In this document: positions 25,721-38,758 of the stretch, piece by piece
Numbering within the stretch: position 1 is the first letter of the stretch
Layout of the letters: each line of letters begins with the position of its first letter
From: Vespula vulgaris
Taxonomy: Eukaryota; Arthropoda; Insecta; Hymenoptera; Vespidae
Length of the DNA: 64,000 bases
Reading direction: 5' to 3'
Assembly: GCF_905475345.1 (NCBI RefSeq)
Contig: NC_066604.1
Location: 647,501 to 711,500, forward strand
The notes under the pieces: model-generated
What the model saw: only the letters and a program-made list of their open reading frames with translations
What the model was told of the DNA's origin: nothing
Database searches by the model: none
Made by a program: the position numbers and the translations under genes

Positions 25721-25948
25721 TTTTCTTTCTAAACGAAGAATAGTATAGAAAGAGCGTCGCGACGCGGGGCAATGGACGCGACGGGAATGCATTCCGGTGT
25801 TCGCGGAATACCCGCGATGCATCGTGCCTTTCTGTTTACAAACAAGAACTTCTGTCTCTCTCTAACACCTTCCTTCCTCGTGTTAACTCTCTTTCTCCCA
25901 CTCCCACGTGTAGTCCACGCCTCTTCCGCCTCCCTCCATATAACTCTT

Positions 25949-25981
<33 letters not shown>

Positions 25982-26323
25982 TTCTCTCACTTCCTCCGGC
26001 ATCAGTCTTCTCGTCTACTCCTCTCTCTCTCTCTCTCTATCTTTCTCTCTCTCTTTCTCTCTTTCGGTCTCTCCTCTCGCGAGAGTTCCTATGTCGCTAT
26101 GTCTCCCCACCACTGTGGCCGGTCAGAACGACCGTTGAGATTTAAATTCTTCTGCGGGAGGACGAGGAGATTTCCAGCCTGGGAACAGCTCGACGATGGC
26201 CTCTACGGGATCAACGAAGAGAAAAAGAGACAAGGAAAGAAAGATAGATAGCTAGAGAGACCGAGAGATCGGAAGAGAGAGAGAGAAACGTACACATCAT
26301 ACATACATACATACATCATATAC

Positions 26324-26360
<37 letters not shown>

Positions 26361-27300
26361 ATATATAGATAGATATTAGAGACACGGTATCATCGGAGAC
26401 TCGTCTCTCTAACATAAGCGAGACACTTGTGCCAAGACTTTCACTCGTTGGCATACGCTAAATAGGACACACATTTTTATCACACTTCCATTGGCGGTGT
26501 CCAAACTTTTGTTCACAATCAAACGTGATGGCTGTTGCGGGAACGGGTGCGGTCGGAGGTACGGTGTGAAGGGGAAAGATTGTAAGGAGAGGAGAGGGGA
26601 GGGAATCACTAATGGCCCGTCTCAATTTATCAAACAGATAAACACCGACTCTACTCCTCCCTTCCCTCCTCCTCTCCCTGTTTCCACGACTCCCGCCCAT
26701 CACGAATCGCTAACACGATCCCCTTTTAAACGATCCGTTGCAAAACAACAACTATACGTACTAGAACGATCCAATGGTTGCTTATTAGATCGGGAGTTTA
26801 AACAGGGAAAAAGAAGATTTATTATCGCGCTTGAAACTCGATAATGTAATAATGTAATAATCGTGCTCTGGGAAAGTAATCGGATATTCAGGGACGAGGA
26901 AAGAAAAAAGCGTGAAGAAAAACAAGAGGAAAGAAAGAAGCAAGGAAAAAAAAATTGTATTAATAATAATCGATATGGGATATTGACGGAATCGATAATA
27001 TATTCGTACGATTAGATCCTGCATTACTCTTCATTCTGATTAGTGCTATCATTATTGTTGTAACGGTCGAAAAGGGTCGGGGAATCGAGAGATCGGAATG
27101 CGGCTTGGCGTTTCTACTTGGCGACCTGCTGTAAGGCCGACTCCTTGTCGTTTCGACTGGCTTAAGAAAGAGAGAGAGAGAGAGAAGAAAAGGATATAAA
27201 AAAAGAAAAGGATAAGAAAAAAGTTCTCGTAGAAGATGGAGGAAAAACTATTGACTATCTTCCTCTTTTCTCTCTCTCTTTTCCTTTTAATTTCCCTCCT

Positions 27301-27358
<58 letters not shown>

Positions 27359-29114
27359 TTCTCCCTCTCTCTTTACTCAGTCTCGCATGAATTCTCTCAC
27401 AGTCGGTGACTGGAATCTTCTTTAGGTCTTCGTCCTTTTAGTTATATCGATCGAAAGGGTCTCTCTCTCTTTCTTTCCAGCCCCCTCCCTCATCCATCCC
27501 ACACCCACCAGATAAGGATTACCGTATCATTAATAATTTCTTTCTCTTTTTTTCTCGGCTTTAGCAAAAAGGATATCGTCCACATTCTTTATGATTTTCA
27601 GATACTGCATCGATTGGTTTGCGATTGATAATTGGCTTGATAAAGCTAAAGATGAGCGATAAGGGTTGGTGTGGAAGTAGTGGAGTTACTGAAGGTAGTG
27701 ATCGTGGTTGTAAAATGATGGTAGTGATGGTGGTCTCTTTAACGAACGATTTGAACGTCTGGTTTCGGTCGGCAGTTTGTAATCTTGAAAACGGGATTAA
27801 AACAAGTTTTCGTTGTTGACATTGCCATCTTTGGTTATATAGCGTCTACTTGTAGTTAGGGCTATATACTCGTGTGTATGCATGTACGTAAGTATTCTAT
27901 TCGTGTGACGTTAAAATTGCATTTTTCTGGGACATTTTCTTTGATTTGTTACAGTCTACTTTAATATTTTCTTCAAAAGTTCTTTACCGGTTATCTCGCA
28001 CGTCCGTAGGCTCGATGGTTTCCTGTTTTCGTTTCTTTTTTCTTTGCTTTGCTTTTCTTTCCTTTCCTTTTTTTTTTTCTTTCTTCATCGAGTGTACTTC
28101 GCCGACAGAAAGATATTACACACGATTTCGAGTTAAAGGGAGGAACGTGAAGAAAGAGGATCTCTCTTATGCCTCCTCGAAATAGGTCTTTGAAGAGGTA
28201 AATGGTAATGGAAATAAAAAAAAGAAAAGAAAGAGAGAAAGAGACAGAAAGGGAAAAGATTTTAGGATCTATTTTCGAAGGTTAGACAATTTCTCTATGT
28301 ACGCTCTTTTCGGAGACCCACCCCATACAGAGACCACCGCAACGGTAAAGAGTCAAAAAGAAATATAAATAGGCCCATATATCATTTGTTATCTTTTACT
28401 TGACTTAAGCGTCTGTTAATATCTAATAATAAGAAATTTGAAAGACGAATAAAAATAAAAGGAAAAAAAAAAAGAAAGAAAACAAAAATCCCTGCAGAAA
28501 AAAAAACATTAAAAAAGAAAAGATTCTCCCATTCAAAAATTTTCTTACTGATCGATACTCGTAAGATCCCATTCATGAAAAGAACGGATTCGATCTATCG
28601 AACGACTCGAGTTGTTTGTTATCAGTCGATGTTATCGATCGAACACGGTTACGATCAAAGAACGAACGTGACATACGTTCGAGTGCGTAGCACGTACATA
28701 GATTAGGTATACGCCCCCATAGGAGTCCTGCTAACTCTCTCTCTTTCTTTCTCTTTCTTTCTCTCTCTTTCTTTCCCCTATCGTAGGTACCCCATCGGTA
28801 TTGTTTAATATTGCTCGACTGCTAGGGCCATATACGGGTGCAGCTGTTATATACGCGCGATTATTCAGTACCTACCGAATAATCAATAAAACGGACGGAC
28901 ATTCGAAAAGGTCCCGAAAGGTTTGACGAAAATCCGTGACCGTCAATCACTTATGCGAATTTTATTTATTCGTTTATTTTTTCTATTTTTCTTTTTTTTC
29001 TATTTCTTTTTTTTCGTTTTGTTGTAAACGTACGAACGAACGTTTAAAATATATTATTGATACAATATTCTATGATATTGAAGTGATTAACGATCACGAT
29101 TTATATTCTTATTC
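25331..29114. other. Microsatellite-rich intergenic DNA with small complex patches; no supported gene
   Basis: GA at 25549-25581, CT at 25670-25716, 25948-25975 and 26015-26060, GA at 26328-26355 and CT at 27307-27346. A perfect palindrome, GGAATGCATTCC, lies at 25784-25795 and is a head-to-head pair of the TEAD/Scalloped consensus GGAATG. An 8-bp hairpin, GATTATTC/GAATAATC, lies at 28859-28884. Frames at 25772-26251, 26491-26844 and 27619-27819 have no recognisable domain. Confidence 0.5.
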
Positions 29115-29210
29115 ATGTAAATTGATATATCTATTAAATCGACATATCTATTATATCGATATATCTATTAAATGGATATCTCTTGTATCGATATATCTAT
29201 TATATGTACA
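29115..29210. repeat. Short tandem array of an ~18-bp ATATCTATT unit
   Basis: About five copies of a unit like GATATATCTATTAAATCG follow each other. The local reading frame (repeating I-Y-x-I-D) is a repeat artefact. Confidence 0.75.
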
Positions 29211-30209
29211 TATGACTATCGATCATCTTATTTATATTTTACATTTAAATGGAGAAATATTAGAATCTTCTGATAAACGGAATTTATAAAATGTATGATT
29301 TAAATTTTAATACTATGTGAATTGAAATTTACTTATTAATGAAATCGAGGAAATTTATGAAATTGAATAACTTTGCAAAACCGGGCAAGTGTTATACCTG
29401 GACATTTATTTGTGATTGATTACGTTGCTAGAATCAATCGAAAAAACTTTTGACCTTTGACTTTAGCAGCTGCCGTAGTACCACGTGATGGTACTTCACC
29501 CACCTTTTTAAAAAGAATTATTCTAATCCGACAAACGAATACGTGATCCTTTTTCATTTCGATGATGATAATGATGATCGAAATGTTTTAGAATTTTGAT
29601 TTATTATCACACAGAAGTTACACTTTCAATGTTACACTACCAATGTTATTCCACAGGTGATCTATTTATTTCTTTTTTAAATAGATAATAATTCGCTATT
29701 GTAGTTTTTTTTTTCTTATATCGGATTAAGAATTATTAATATAATAACTTTAATACGTACTTTTGTAGTTAATCTATGATCTCTATTGTTTTTGTCAAAT
29801 TCAAACGAGATAAAAATGAAATTATTTCATTCAAATGAAATTATTGCTCGATTTGAATTGGACGAAAAGAATAGGAATATTTAATTATTAATTTAATTAT
29901 ATTATTATAAAAATTTAATTTAGATATTGTTAAATAAAAGAAAAATCAAATTTGTTAGATACTTCGTTCCAAATTGAGAATCACTGAAAATCAATTTAAA
30001 TTTATTGAACGATCTTCAAATGAATCCAACTAAATATCAGATATCGTACAAAATAAAATTATAATGCGATTGATAAATATTAATAATATACAATTCGAAA
30101 TATCTCGCTAAGTTTGTAATTTTTTAATAATTATGATACAATACAAATTTGTTTTAGCTATGACGTAATGCCTCACATCGTACAATATATATGTATAAGA
30201 ATTATTAAA

Positions 30210-30259
<50 letters not shown>

Positions 30260-30654
30260 TAATAATTCTTTACAAACTTACTTTCTTCAAATCGGTAAAA
30301 ATAATAAAACTAAATGAATCTGATGAAATGATAGAAAAAGGAAAAAAGAAAGAAAAACTACGAAATTGAGAATGATAGTCGTCCAGTAAATCACATAAAA
30401 AAAAAAATTTCACGCAATAGGAAGAACGCGTTACCGTTACTTATAAACATTAAACGTAGGCATATCTGCAAATCGTTATCTTGTTCGTAACGGCATTGAT
30501 AACTGGGTCCGAAGGGGACCTTCGATAAAACCGTTATAAAGCAAGCTATAGAGAGGCCAAAAAAAAAGATATATGTACTATATATCGTTCGAAAAGTATC
30601 AAACACGAGTCGATTTATATAAAATCATGGCGAGCATTAAATTCCTGTGTATCT
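29211..30654. other. A/T-rich sequence, no gene seen
   Basis: A/T-rich DNA with an AT microsatellite at about 30208-30256, flanked by an inverted AAGAATTATTAAATA/TATTTAATAATTCTT arm pair, so the AT run is the loop of a large imperfect palindrome. No exon is supported. Confidence 0.55.
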
Positions 30655-31190
30655 AAATAATCGATGATCGATATCTACACGGAGTCGTTTACGATCGAGA
30701 ACTTCGATATTGCCGATCGTGTGAAATTTTACGAAATAAAAATGCATCGATCAGAAAATTATAATCATTTTCAATAAAAATCAAAACTCATCGTATTCGT
30801 TATAATTAAATAATCGATGATCGATACCTACACGAAGTCGTTTACGATCGAGAACATCGATATCGTCGATCGTTTGAAATTTTACGAAATAAAAATGCAT
30901 CGATCAAATATTATAAACATTTTCGCACAAAAATCATATCGCACAGTATTCGTTTACCTTTCATAAGATTCGTTAGATCTAATACGAGAAAATTCGTATT
31001 ACCTAAATGTTCGAGACATTTAGTCACTTCGATCGAGAGTTTCGATATTGTCGATCGAGTGAAATTTTATTGAAGAAAATGAATAAATCAATAAATCAAT
31101 AAATTACCAAAGAAAAAAAACAGACATTACTAAAAATACATTTCAGTCATTTTTTACGAAAGTCAAATCTCATCGCATGAACTACAAAAT
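30655..31190. repeat. Three tandem copies of a ~150 bp ATCGATGATCGAT unit
   Basis: Copies begin near 30656 and 30808, with a more diverged third near 31020. The shared core is GTCGTTTACGATCGAGAAC, then TCGAT(A/C)T(T/C)G(C/T)CGATCG, then TGAAATTTTACGAAATAAAAATGCATCGATCA. The first two copies are close to 85% identical by eye. They are rich in GATCGA palindromic steps. Confidence 0.8.
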
Positions 31191-31392
31191 ATAAAATGCA
31201 AAATGATGTTCATATTTCTCACAAAAAAAAAAGAAAAAGAGAAAGAAAAAGATAAAAAAAAAAAGAGAAAGAGAAAAGAAAGAAATTCGTTAAAATCAAC
31301 GTAACGAAATACACCGAACTAATTCGAACGAGATTTCAAAGCTTTTTATTATTATTTTTTTTTTTTTTGACGAATCCCACCAATAGGGTCAT

Positions 31393-31466
<74 letters not shown>

Positions 31467-31610
31467 TTCCTGTCTACTACTATAGTATTTCTTCATAGAA
31501 CCAGGTCGATCAACTTTTTTCTTCCCTCTTTCCAATCGTTTCTCTGGTTCTTAACCCCCCAGCACTACGAAAGTTCCTTCTCCTTCCCCTCTCATCATCA
31601 ACATCCCTCG

Positions 31611-31646
<36 letters not shown>

Positions 31647-31660
31647 CATTTCTCGTACGT
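31191..31660. repeat. Purine run and CT microsatellites
   Basis: A/G-rich run at 31215-31285, CT tract at about 31396-31461 and a second CT tract at about 31615-31643. Confidence 0.85.
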
Positions 31661-31850
31661 GTTGCGAATTCTTCTTGTCTATTGCGCGCCGCATCTGCGG
31701 CGGCTGCCCGTGTGTAAGATCGGTAAGAATAGCGCGAAACGGGGCAGGGTGCCGTCTAGGGTGGAGAATCCTGAAGGAACAGATGATGATCCCGTTTAGG
31801 AAGCTGCAAAGGTGTCCCGTTTGTCTCGAAACTTACGGTTACGAGATCGT
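31661..31850 (+). other. G/C-rich patch with two consecutive splice-donor-like sites
   Basis: Complex G/C-rich sequence with two overlapping good donors on the + strand, CGTGT|GTAAGATCG and GATCG|GTAAGAAT, near 31713-31730. It sits directly after a pyrimidine tract. It may be a 5' exon of an unidentified transcript. The long frame reading through it continues into triplet repeats and is not called as protein. Confidence 0.3.
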
Positions 31851-32110
31851 CGTCGTCGTCGTCGTCGTCGTCGTCAGTCATCCTGTTCGTTTGCGTCGTC
31901 GCCATCGGCAATTTCATCGTCTTCATCGTCTTCATCGTTTTCATCGTCTTCATCGTCTTCATTGTTTTTCATCATTTTTCATCATCTTTATCGTCTTCCT
32001 CATTTTTCATCGTTTTTCATCGGCTTCATCGTCTTTATCATTTTTATCGTTTTCATCGTTTTTATCATCTTTATCGTCTTCATCGTTTTTATCGTCTTCA
32101 TTAGTAATTC
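31851..32110. repeat. GTC array and TTCATCGTC-type interspersed triplet array
   Basis: A (GTC)n run at 31851-31876 is followed by about 190 bp built from TTCATCGTC, TTTATCGTC and TTTTCATCATT units. All frames through it are low-complexity (MKT, SSS, FIV runs). Confidence 0.85.
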
Positions 32111-33108
32111 TTCTTCATTCGACATCCTCGAGACGCGTTACCGGTCTTCTGAACACATATATATATATCCAAAAGGGAGAAGAGATAAAAAAACATGCAT
32201 ATGATTACGCGGATAGAAATTCAGGTAGACAAAATGCTTTTTGCATTTCACCAACGAATCGAAACCGGACTGAGTCTGTTCAATTTCATTCGGTTCCATT
32301 CCGTTTCATTGTATCCCTCAGAACTGAGATACTTCCTTCCTTCTTTCCTTCCTTCCTTTTTTTTCGGTTTAGATGTTCTTTGATCGTAAATGAGGATCGT
32401 ACTACTCGTATTTCTAACGATAAGCGTTTTATCGTGTTTATTATAATTCGTATAAGTTTATGATGAAATGATATTTCATTTTTGATTATCGTTATTATTA
32501 TTCTTACGTTCTATTGGATTTTTCTTTTGGAAACAAATTTTGTTTTCCCTTCTTGTTTTGCTGTTTTATTTTTCTTTCTCTATTTTTTTCTTTTTTATTT
32601 ATCTTCTCCTTAGAACACGTATCTCACGTGTACTTTTGGTTTCGTATTATTGGTTTTGTCTCTTTTTTTCTTTTTATTTATTTTTTATTCATCCTTCCTT
32701 TTAGACGTACTTATATCTACTTTTCATTATGTTTCTTCTTTTTTTTTTAAATTTTTCTTTTTCTTTTTTTTTACGTCGATTAGATACATTTAAATTATTC
32801 TATTATATACGAGAAATAAGTCTTGGGAAATAAATACAATTTTATATAAATATGAACGAAATTAAATTACACGTTCTGCGTTCGGTTTTTCGTATTCGAT
32901 AAAAAAAAAAAAAAAAAAAAAGGAGGAGAAAAAGGAAAAAGAAAAAATAGAAAAAATAAAAGAAGGCAATATCTTGCAATCAATTAAAAAATATATATAT
33001 AAGAGAAAAAAATATATATATATGTACGTTTCGTGTTTCTCGAATTCGATAAAAAAAAAGAAAAAAGAAAAGAAAAAACAGGAAAAGGAAATATCTCATA
33101 TTCGATTA

Positions 33109-33169
<61 letters not shown>

Positions 33170-33289
33170 AGAAAAAAAATATATATAAGGAAATTATAAA
33201 TATAAATATATATATAAGAAGAGAAAAAAATATAGAAAAAAAAAATAAAGAAGCAAGAAAAATATAAAAGTAAAGTACAAATTTGTTCG
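32111..33289. other. A/T-rich spacer with T-runs and AT microsatellite
   Basis: Includes T-rich DNA at 32515-32780, a poly-A run near 32900-32920 and an AT array at about 33113-33160. No supported gene. Confidence 0.5.
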
Positions 33290-33500
33290 TTTGATTTGAG
33301 AACCGCGATTGCTGCAGGTATTACGTAAGTGGCTCCCTTACCACCCGATCCACCGTCGAAGGGAGGAGGGGGCATCGTCCTTTCCCATATGTCGTATGCC
33401 TCCTCGTACGTACATAAGTTCAGAAAACCGCGCAGGCAGGCGCTACGAAGCCTCTTCATATTCGTTCTGTGTTGTACCTGTGTCGGTTTGTTAACACGTG
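33290..33500 (-). other. Possible short coding exon in a G/C-richer patch
   Basis: Reading the - strand, an ATG at 33457-33459 opens a frame of balanced composition (start MKRLRSACLRGFLNLCTYEE, then AYDIWERTMPPPP), unlike the biased frames around it. A donor-like G|GTAAGG lies downstream near 33340. Beyond about 33290 the frame degenerates into A/T repeat. I do not recognise the protein. It could be a real first exon, a lineage-specific gene or chance. Confidence 0.3.
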
Positions 33501-34638
33501 CGCAAATTTATGAGAACTTATGAAAAAATATGCGCGCGACTTTACCAATACATTTATTATCTTCGTTGCAATCTTCATTGCAATCTTTTCTCTCCCCCTC
33601 TCTGTCTTTCTATCATCCCCTTACGTCCCATTATTATATTGTTATTCCCTCTTTCAACCGAAATAATAATTTTTCTTTACATTCGAAATAATAATTTTTT
33701 GATTAACGTATACTAATATCCCATGATATTTGATTATACTATTTATATAAGATTGATACGATGTAATAATTTTTCGATTAACTACTCTACTGATGTTCGA
33801 AGACTATCGATATATGATTTATTTTGATGTATTTTACTTTTTTTATTTATTTTAATTTTCTTTTATTTGCTATCTCTCTCTTTCTCTCTTAATAGAGTTT
33901 AGTTGAATGTATGAAAAGAAAAAATGTTTCGTCGATATTTGTTACATATAAATAAATGTAAAATTCATTTCAATAATTTTCGATAGGATGATTATTAAAT
34001 AAATTATTAAATATAATCTATAAATATTAATTGAAATTATAAAATTAATTTTACATCGATATTTGTTTAAATATAAATAAATATAAAATTTATTTCAATA
34101 ATTTTCGAATATAAATTAAATTATTAATTTACATATGAATAATATATAATATTAAATAATTATTAAATACATATTAAATAAATTATTCAATTAATTAAAT
34201 ATAAAAAAAAAATTAAATAAAATTATTTGATCGAATAAATTGTTTGAATAAACGAAATAGATGTCAGAACGATAGTGCATACACATACATTTCACCCTCA
34301 CTTTCTCACACACTCACACTCGTGCGCGCATATATATATATATATAGTATATATATCTACATATATATATATATATCTTGGCTTAGTATACGTAATAATA
34401 TCGAAGGATGTGTATATCGTTGGAGGCAGACTACCTTAGCCGACTCCCTTAGTAAATCGCATCCCTCGTAGGTACTGCTGTTACCCCCGAGCGCACCATC
34501 GACGACACCCTTGGCACGCGCCGACTTTCACAATGCTCTCTACCATCTGCACTCTTTCTCACAGAGAAAAATCAAAGTCGTACGTCGGGGAGAGTAGATC
34601 GTCCTCGTCTTGAGAAAGAAAGAGATCTGTATACATGA

Positions 34639-34681
<43 letters not shown>

Positions 34682-36000
34682 AAGAGAAAATTTACTCAAA
34701 ATTTGCAGATATTTCAAGGACAGATTTTCGTAATTATCCCATATTTGATACTACATTGTCCTCCATTCATCCATTTCTTTCTCTCTCTCCCTCTCTCTCT
34801 TTGCTTTTTTTTTTATTACTGTATTTTTGTATTTTTTTTAGACCATTTCACGTCTAAGAAAAGATTTATCAGTTAGATAGATTATGACTATTAATTAATG
34901 AAACGTTATATATATATATATCATATTTTTCTATTATCTTAAAATGATAATTTCATTACGAACGAATGAATTCTTTTTTTTTTTTTGTATCTTTTTACTT
35001 TCTTTTTCTATTCCATGTGAATTGTCGATGTGAATAATTTTTCCCAATTTTGCGAGAATTTCGTCGGTATTTTATTTCTCGATTTTAAAATGTGTATTTG
35101 TGTGTGTATTTGTGTTCGAAAAAATTTGTTGTCCGTCTTGAAAGAAAGGAATTAAAGGACCACTTTGATGTTTTACGAAAATATTATTTTATTATTTTCG
35201 AAAATAAAATTTGAGAACGGTTGACGTAGTAATAGACCTTTCGTAAATAATAATTGGAATAATAAAAAAAGATATAAAATAATTTTTCCTATATGTAAAT
35301 ACGTACAGTTTGACGAATGAAAATTAAGTAACAATATTCAAAATGTTCTCAGAATATACAGAAATAAAGTATTTGAAATATTTGTTGAAACGTGCTTTTA
35401 AAATACGATGAAACTTGCGTCAGACAATATCGACAAATAAGACAAGCTTATTTCCGCTTTTGTCGACTTATCTTCTTCTCAATCTCATATACTTAATAAT
35501 AAATAAATAAATAAATAAACTTAATAAGTAAACTTAATTAATCAAAATTACTCTAACAAAAGAAGAAAAAAAATTTTATTTATATCGAAATAATCCTTTT
35601 TTCCCTTTTAAATATTCATTCGTCAAACCCTAACTACGATCGATGATTAATTGATTTAAAAAAAAAAAAAAAAAGAAATTAAGTAAATTATAATTGATTA
35701 AATAAAAATTAAAATCGAGTTGCACAATATCGTTCCATTAAGACTAGCACAATCAATCCGAAAAAAAGAAATTTATTTCAACCCTAACAATATTAATTTA
35801 ACTTCAATCGACGTTTTATCGTTCATTTAATCACAACTTAAAACTCCGTTTTTGTCGTTCGTTCTAAACATCGATTCGAACTACTCTAATTTCAAACTGA
35901 TAACCGTCTCCGATTACAATCAGCTTCCCGAAACTTTCGATCGCCAGCAAAGTGTTAAACCGGATATTATATAAAAACCGGTTAAGTTAAGGAAAAGAAG
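33501..36000. other. A/T-rich sequence, no supported gene
   Basis: AT/TATA arrays near 34330-34380, GA at 34636-34680 and CT at 34780-34800. A complex G/C-richer patch at 34390-34600 shows no recognisable exon. Confidence 0.5.
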
Positions 36001-37620
36001 AAAAAGAAGATTGGTTAGCAAGAGAAGAAGAGGGGTGAAAATGAGCAGTGAGTATGAAGGAGGAGTAGGAGGAGGAGGAGGAGGAGGAGGAGGGAGGGAG
36101 GGAAGGAGAGGGTTGACGCTCGTAAATTTGCATTGAAGATAAATTCGATCAGGAATTACATCCCCGTGATCTTAACGAATGATAATTAGATGATAGTTAG
36201 ATACGGTTTATGTATAAATTAAATAGAAGATATGTACGATGAATTTAAAGTCGAAGGAAACGAATATTTATAATAGGAGGTATCAACGAAGAGGTGTATG
36301 GATATGTAGAAGGAGAAGGAGGCAGCTGTAAGCAAGGGGGTCTCCGACCCCTGCCTTCCCAAGTTTTCATGCGAGAAAGCAGCTGAACTACCCCTCTACG
36401 AGGTTGACTTCGTAACGTCGTCCAAGTCGTCGTCATCGTCATCGTCGTCGTCACGATCTAAAGAAAAAGAAAGAGAAAAGGAAGAAGAAGAAAAGAGAGA
36501 GAGAGAGAAACACACACAAATATATACATATGCACGCATACTCACACACACGTGTGATATGATGTATATGTAGTACGTCTGAGAGAATCCATATCGAAGT
36601 TCAACGTTCGAAGATACAGTGGGGGGTAGTTTAGGGTAGGTTGACTGACTCTCTCTCTCTCTCTCTCTCTCTTTTTCTCTAAGACACGTAAGGAACCATT
36701 GTAGGAGTATACTACACCCTCTCGAAAACGTAATGGAACAATCGTAACCACGAATATACTAACGGTGTGATTCAAAGAATACATAGAAAGAAAAAGAGAG
36801 AGAGAGAGAGAGAGAATCCGATTAAGTCAAACGACAGCTGATCCTCTTACCGTCGACATAAGTCAATAAATACGTTGGACTAGCGTCTTTGGTTCCTCCT
36901 TTTGATAAAATCCTCTTCGTTGCTAAAATCAAATGTGAAAGAATCGAAAAAAAAAGAATTGAGAAGAAATAACCTCATACATATATTCTCTTCTTCCTCC
37001 CCTTCCTCCTCAACTCCTATACCCCCTGCATCCCCTGCACCCTCTCCCCGCCCCCGTGTAATTTTCTTCACGCGATTCGAATACAACAAACCATACATAC
37101 ATATATTCGAGCAACCATATACGTCAATATGGCCAAATGTTCGTCGACCTTCTTCGTTTTCTTCATCTTCGTCTTCGTCTTCGTCTTCTTCGTCTTCTTC
37201 TTCTTCTTCTTCTTCTTCTTCATCTTTGACTTCTTCGTCTTCTTCTTTGTCTTCTTCTCTTCTTTCTTGCAGATTGCACCAGATGCGAACGAACGTTGCC
37301 GTCTTGCGGTTTGTCGCCCTTTCGTGATTTTCTTTCTTGTATTTTGTTTTGGTTTTCTTTTCTTTTTTTTTTTTTTTTGTTATTTTTCTTCTCTTTATTC
37401 CGAGTTCTCTTTACTCCTTTTCACGTGCATAGCCCATCGACGATCAATCGAAAATCTCGTTACGAAAGAATGAATTTTTTCTTTCGTTGTAATTTTTTTC
37501 CCCCTTCTTCTTTTCTTCTTCTTCTTCTATTTCTTGCGAATTTGCATATTACGTGTAAAAGATTTTTGTCGATTTTTACGAAGAAAGTTGTCCGTTAATA
37601 TTTTATTTCTTCCTTTTCTT
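36001..37620. other. Triplet-rich DNA with complex patches
   Basis: GGA triplets at 36061-36095, GTC triplets at about 36425-36452, CT at 36651-36672 and a TTC tract at about 37150-37262. Intervening patches (36260-36420, 36590-36770) are more complex but hold no recognised gene. Confidence 0.55.
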
Positions 37621-38714
37621 TTCTTTTTTTTTCTTTTCTTTTTTCGTATGTTACGTTGAAAAATTTTGATTTCTGTTCTGATCTTTCGTATACTCGTCGA
37701 CGTTTGATTTCGTTGTTAATCAATTTTATTTAACGAAATATTTTTCAATATTTAAATAATTGATATTTGAAAAAATTTCTCTTAGTGTTTGTATCCAGTA
37801 TGTCTGTGTAAAAGGCATAGAAATGTATTCTTTGTGAAAAGTTTTCGTGAAAACCTATGGTAGAAAGTCAGTCATTAATACCCATCGTAAAAGTTTATTA
37901 CCTGTAATGATAGATTTTACTAATCCAGTATCGTAGTTTACAACCTTGAAAAGAATAGTTACACGGATAGGTATACCGAAATATTCTTTGTGAGACTAAT
38001 CCTCTAGAAAGTTTCTCTATACATTGGTTGATTATATATTATTGACCGATTGAATATCTCTTTTGTTAAAAGCTAAAGGAAAGGAAAAAGAAATATATAC
38101 ATACATATATATATATATATATTTGTGTATGTATATATAAAAAGTTTAATAATTTTTAATTTTTCATATGGAATTAAGATAATTTTACTCTTTTTAATTC
38201 GATCTCCAATATTTTTTCTCTTCTTTCTTTTGTAATTAATTGAATATTTTGATCGCTTTAATATAAAAAAAAAAATTATTAAACAAATATAAGTTTTAAG
38301 TTAATAATTAAATTTTAACGTTAATATTAGTAGATAATATTAAAGTGCGAGGTAAATTATGTTGATAAAAAAATAATAGTATCAATCTTATGGAAATTAA
38401 AATTTAGAAAAATTGTAAACTCTGTTAATGACAAATAACATTTGAAATATTAGAAAATGTATAAAAATGTTATTATAAATTAAATTTAATTAAAAAAAGA
38501 AAATATACAGAATATTCCATAAAAAAAAAAAAACTAAAAATCATTAAACTATCTACGATTTAATCGAAATTCAAATATTTTCTATTTTGTATTGTTGAAA
38601 TATTTACATATGAAATCATGAAAACTTTTATTTAATATATATTTTTATTTATTTTAACGGGATACTCAATTGATCTTTAATCAAAAATCATCATGTATAA
38701 TTCATTTTTTAATT

Positions 38715-38758
<44 letters not shown>

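Noticed and set aside
31675..32463. 262-codon + strand frame
   Set aside because: It reads through triplet arrays and past good splice donors. Only its first ~50 codons have normal composition.
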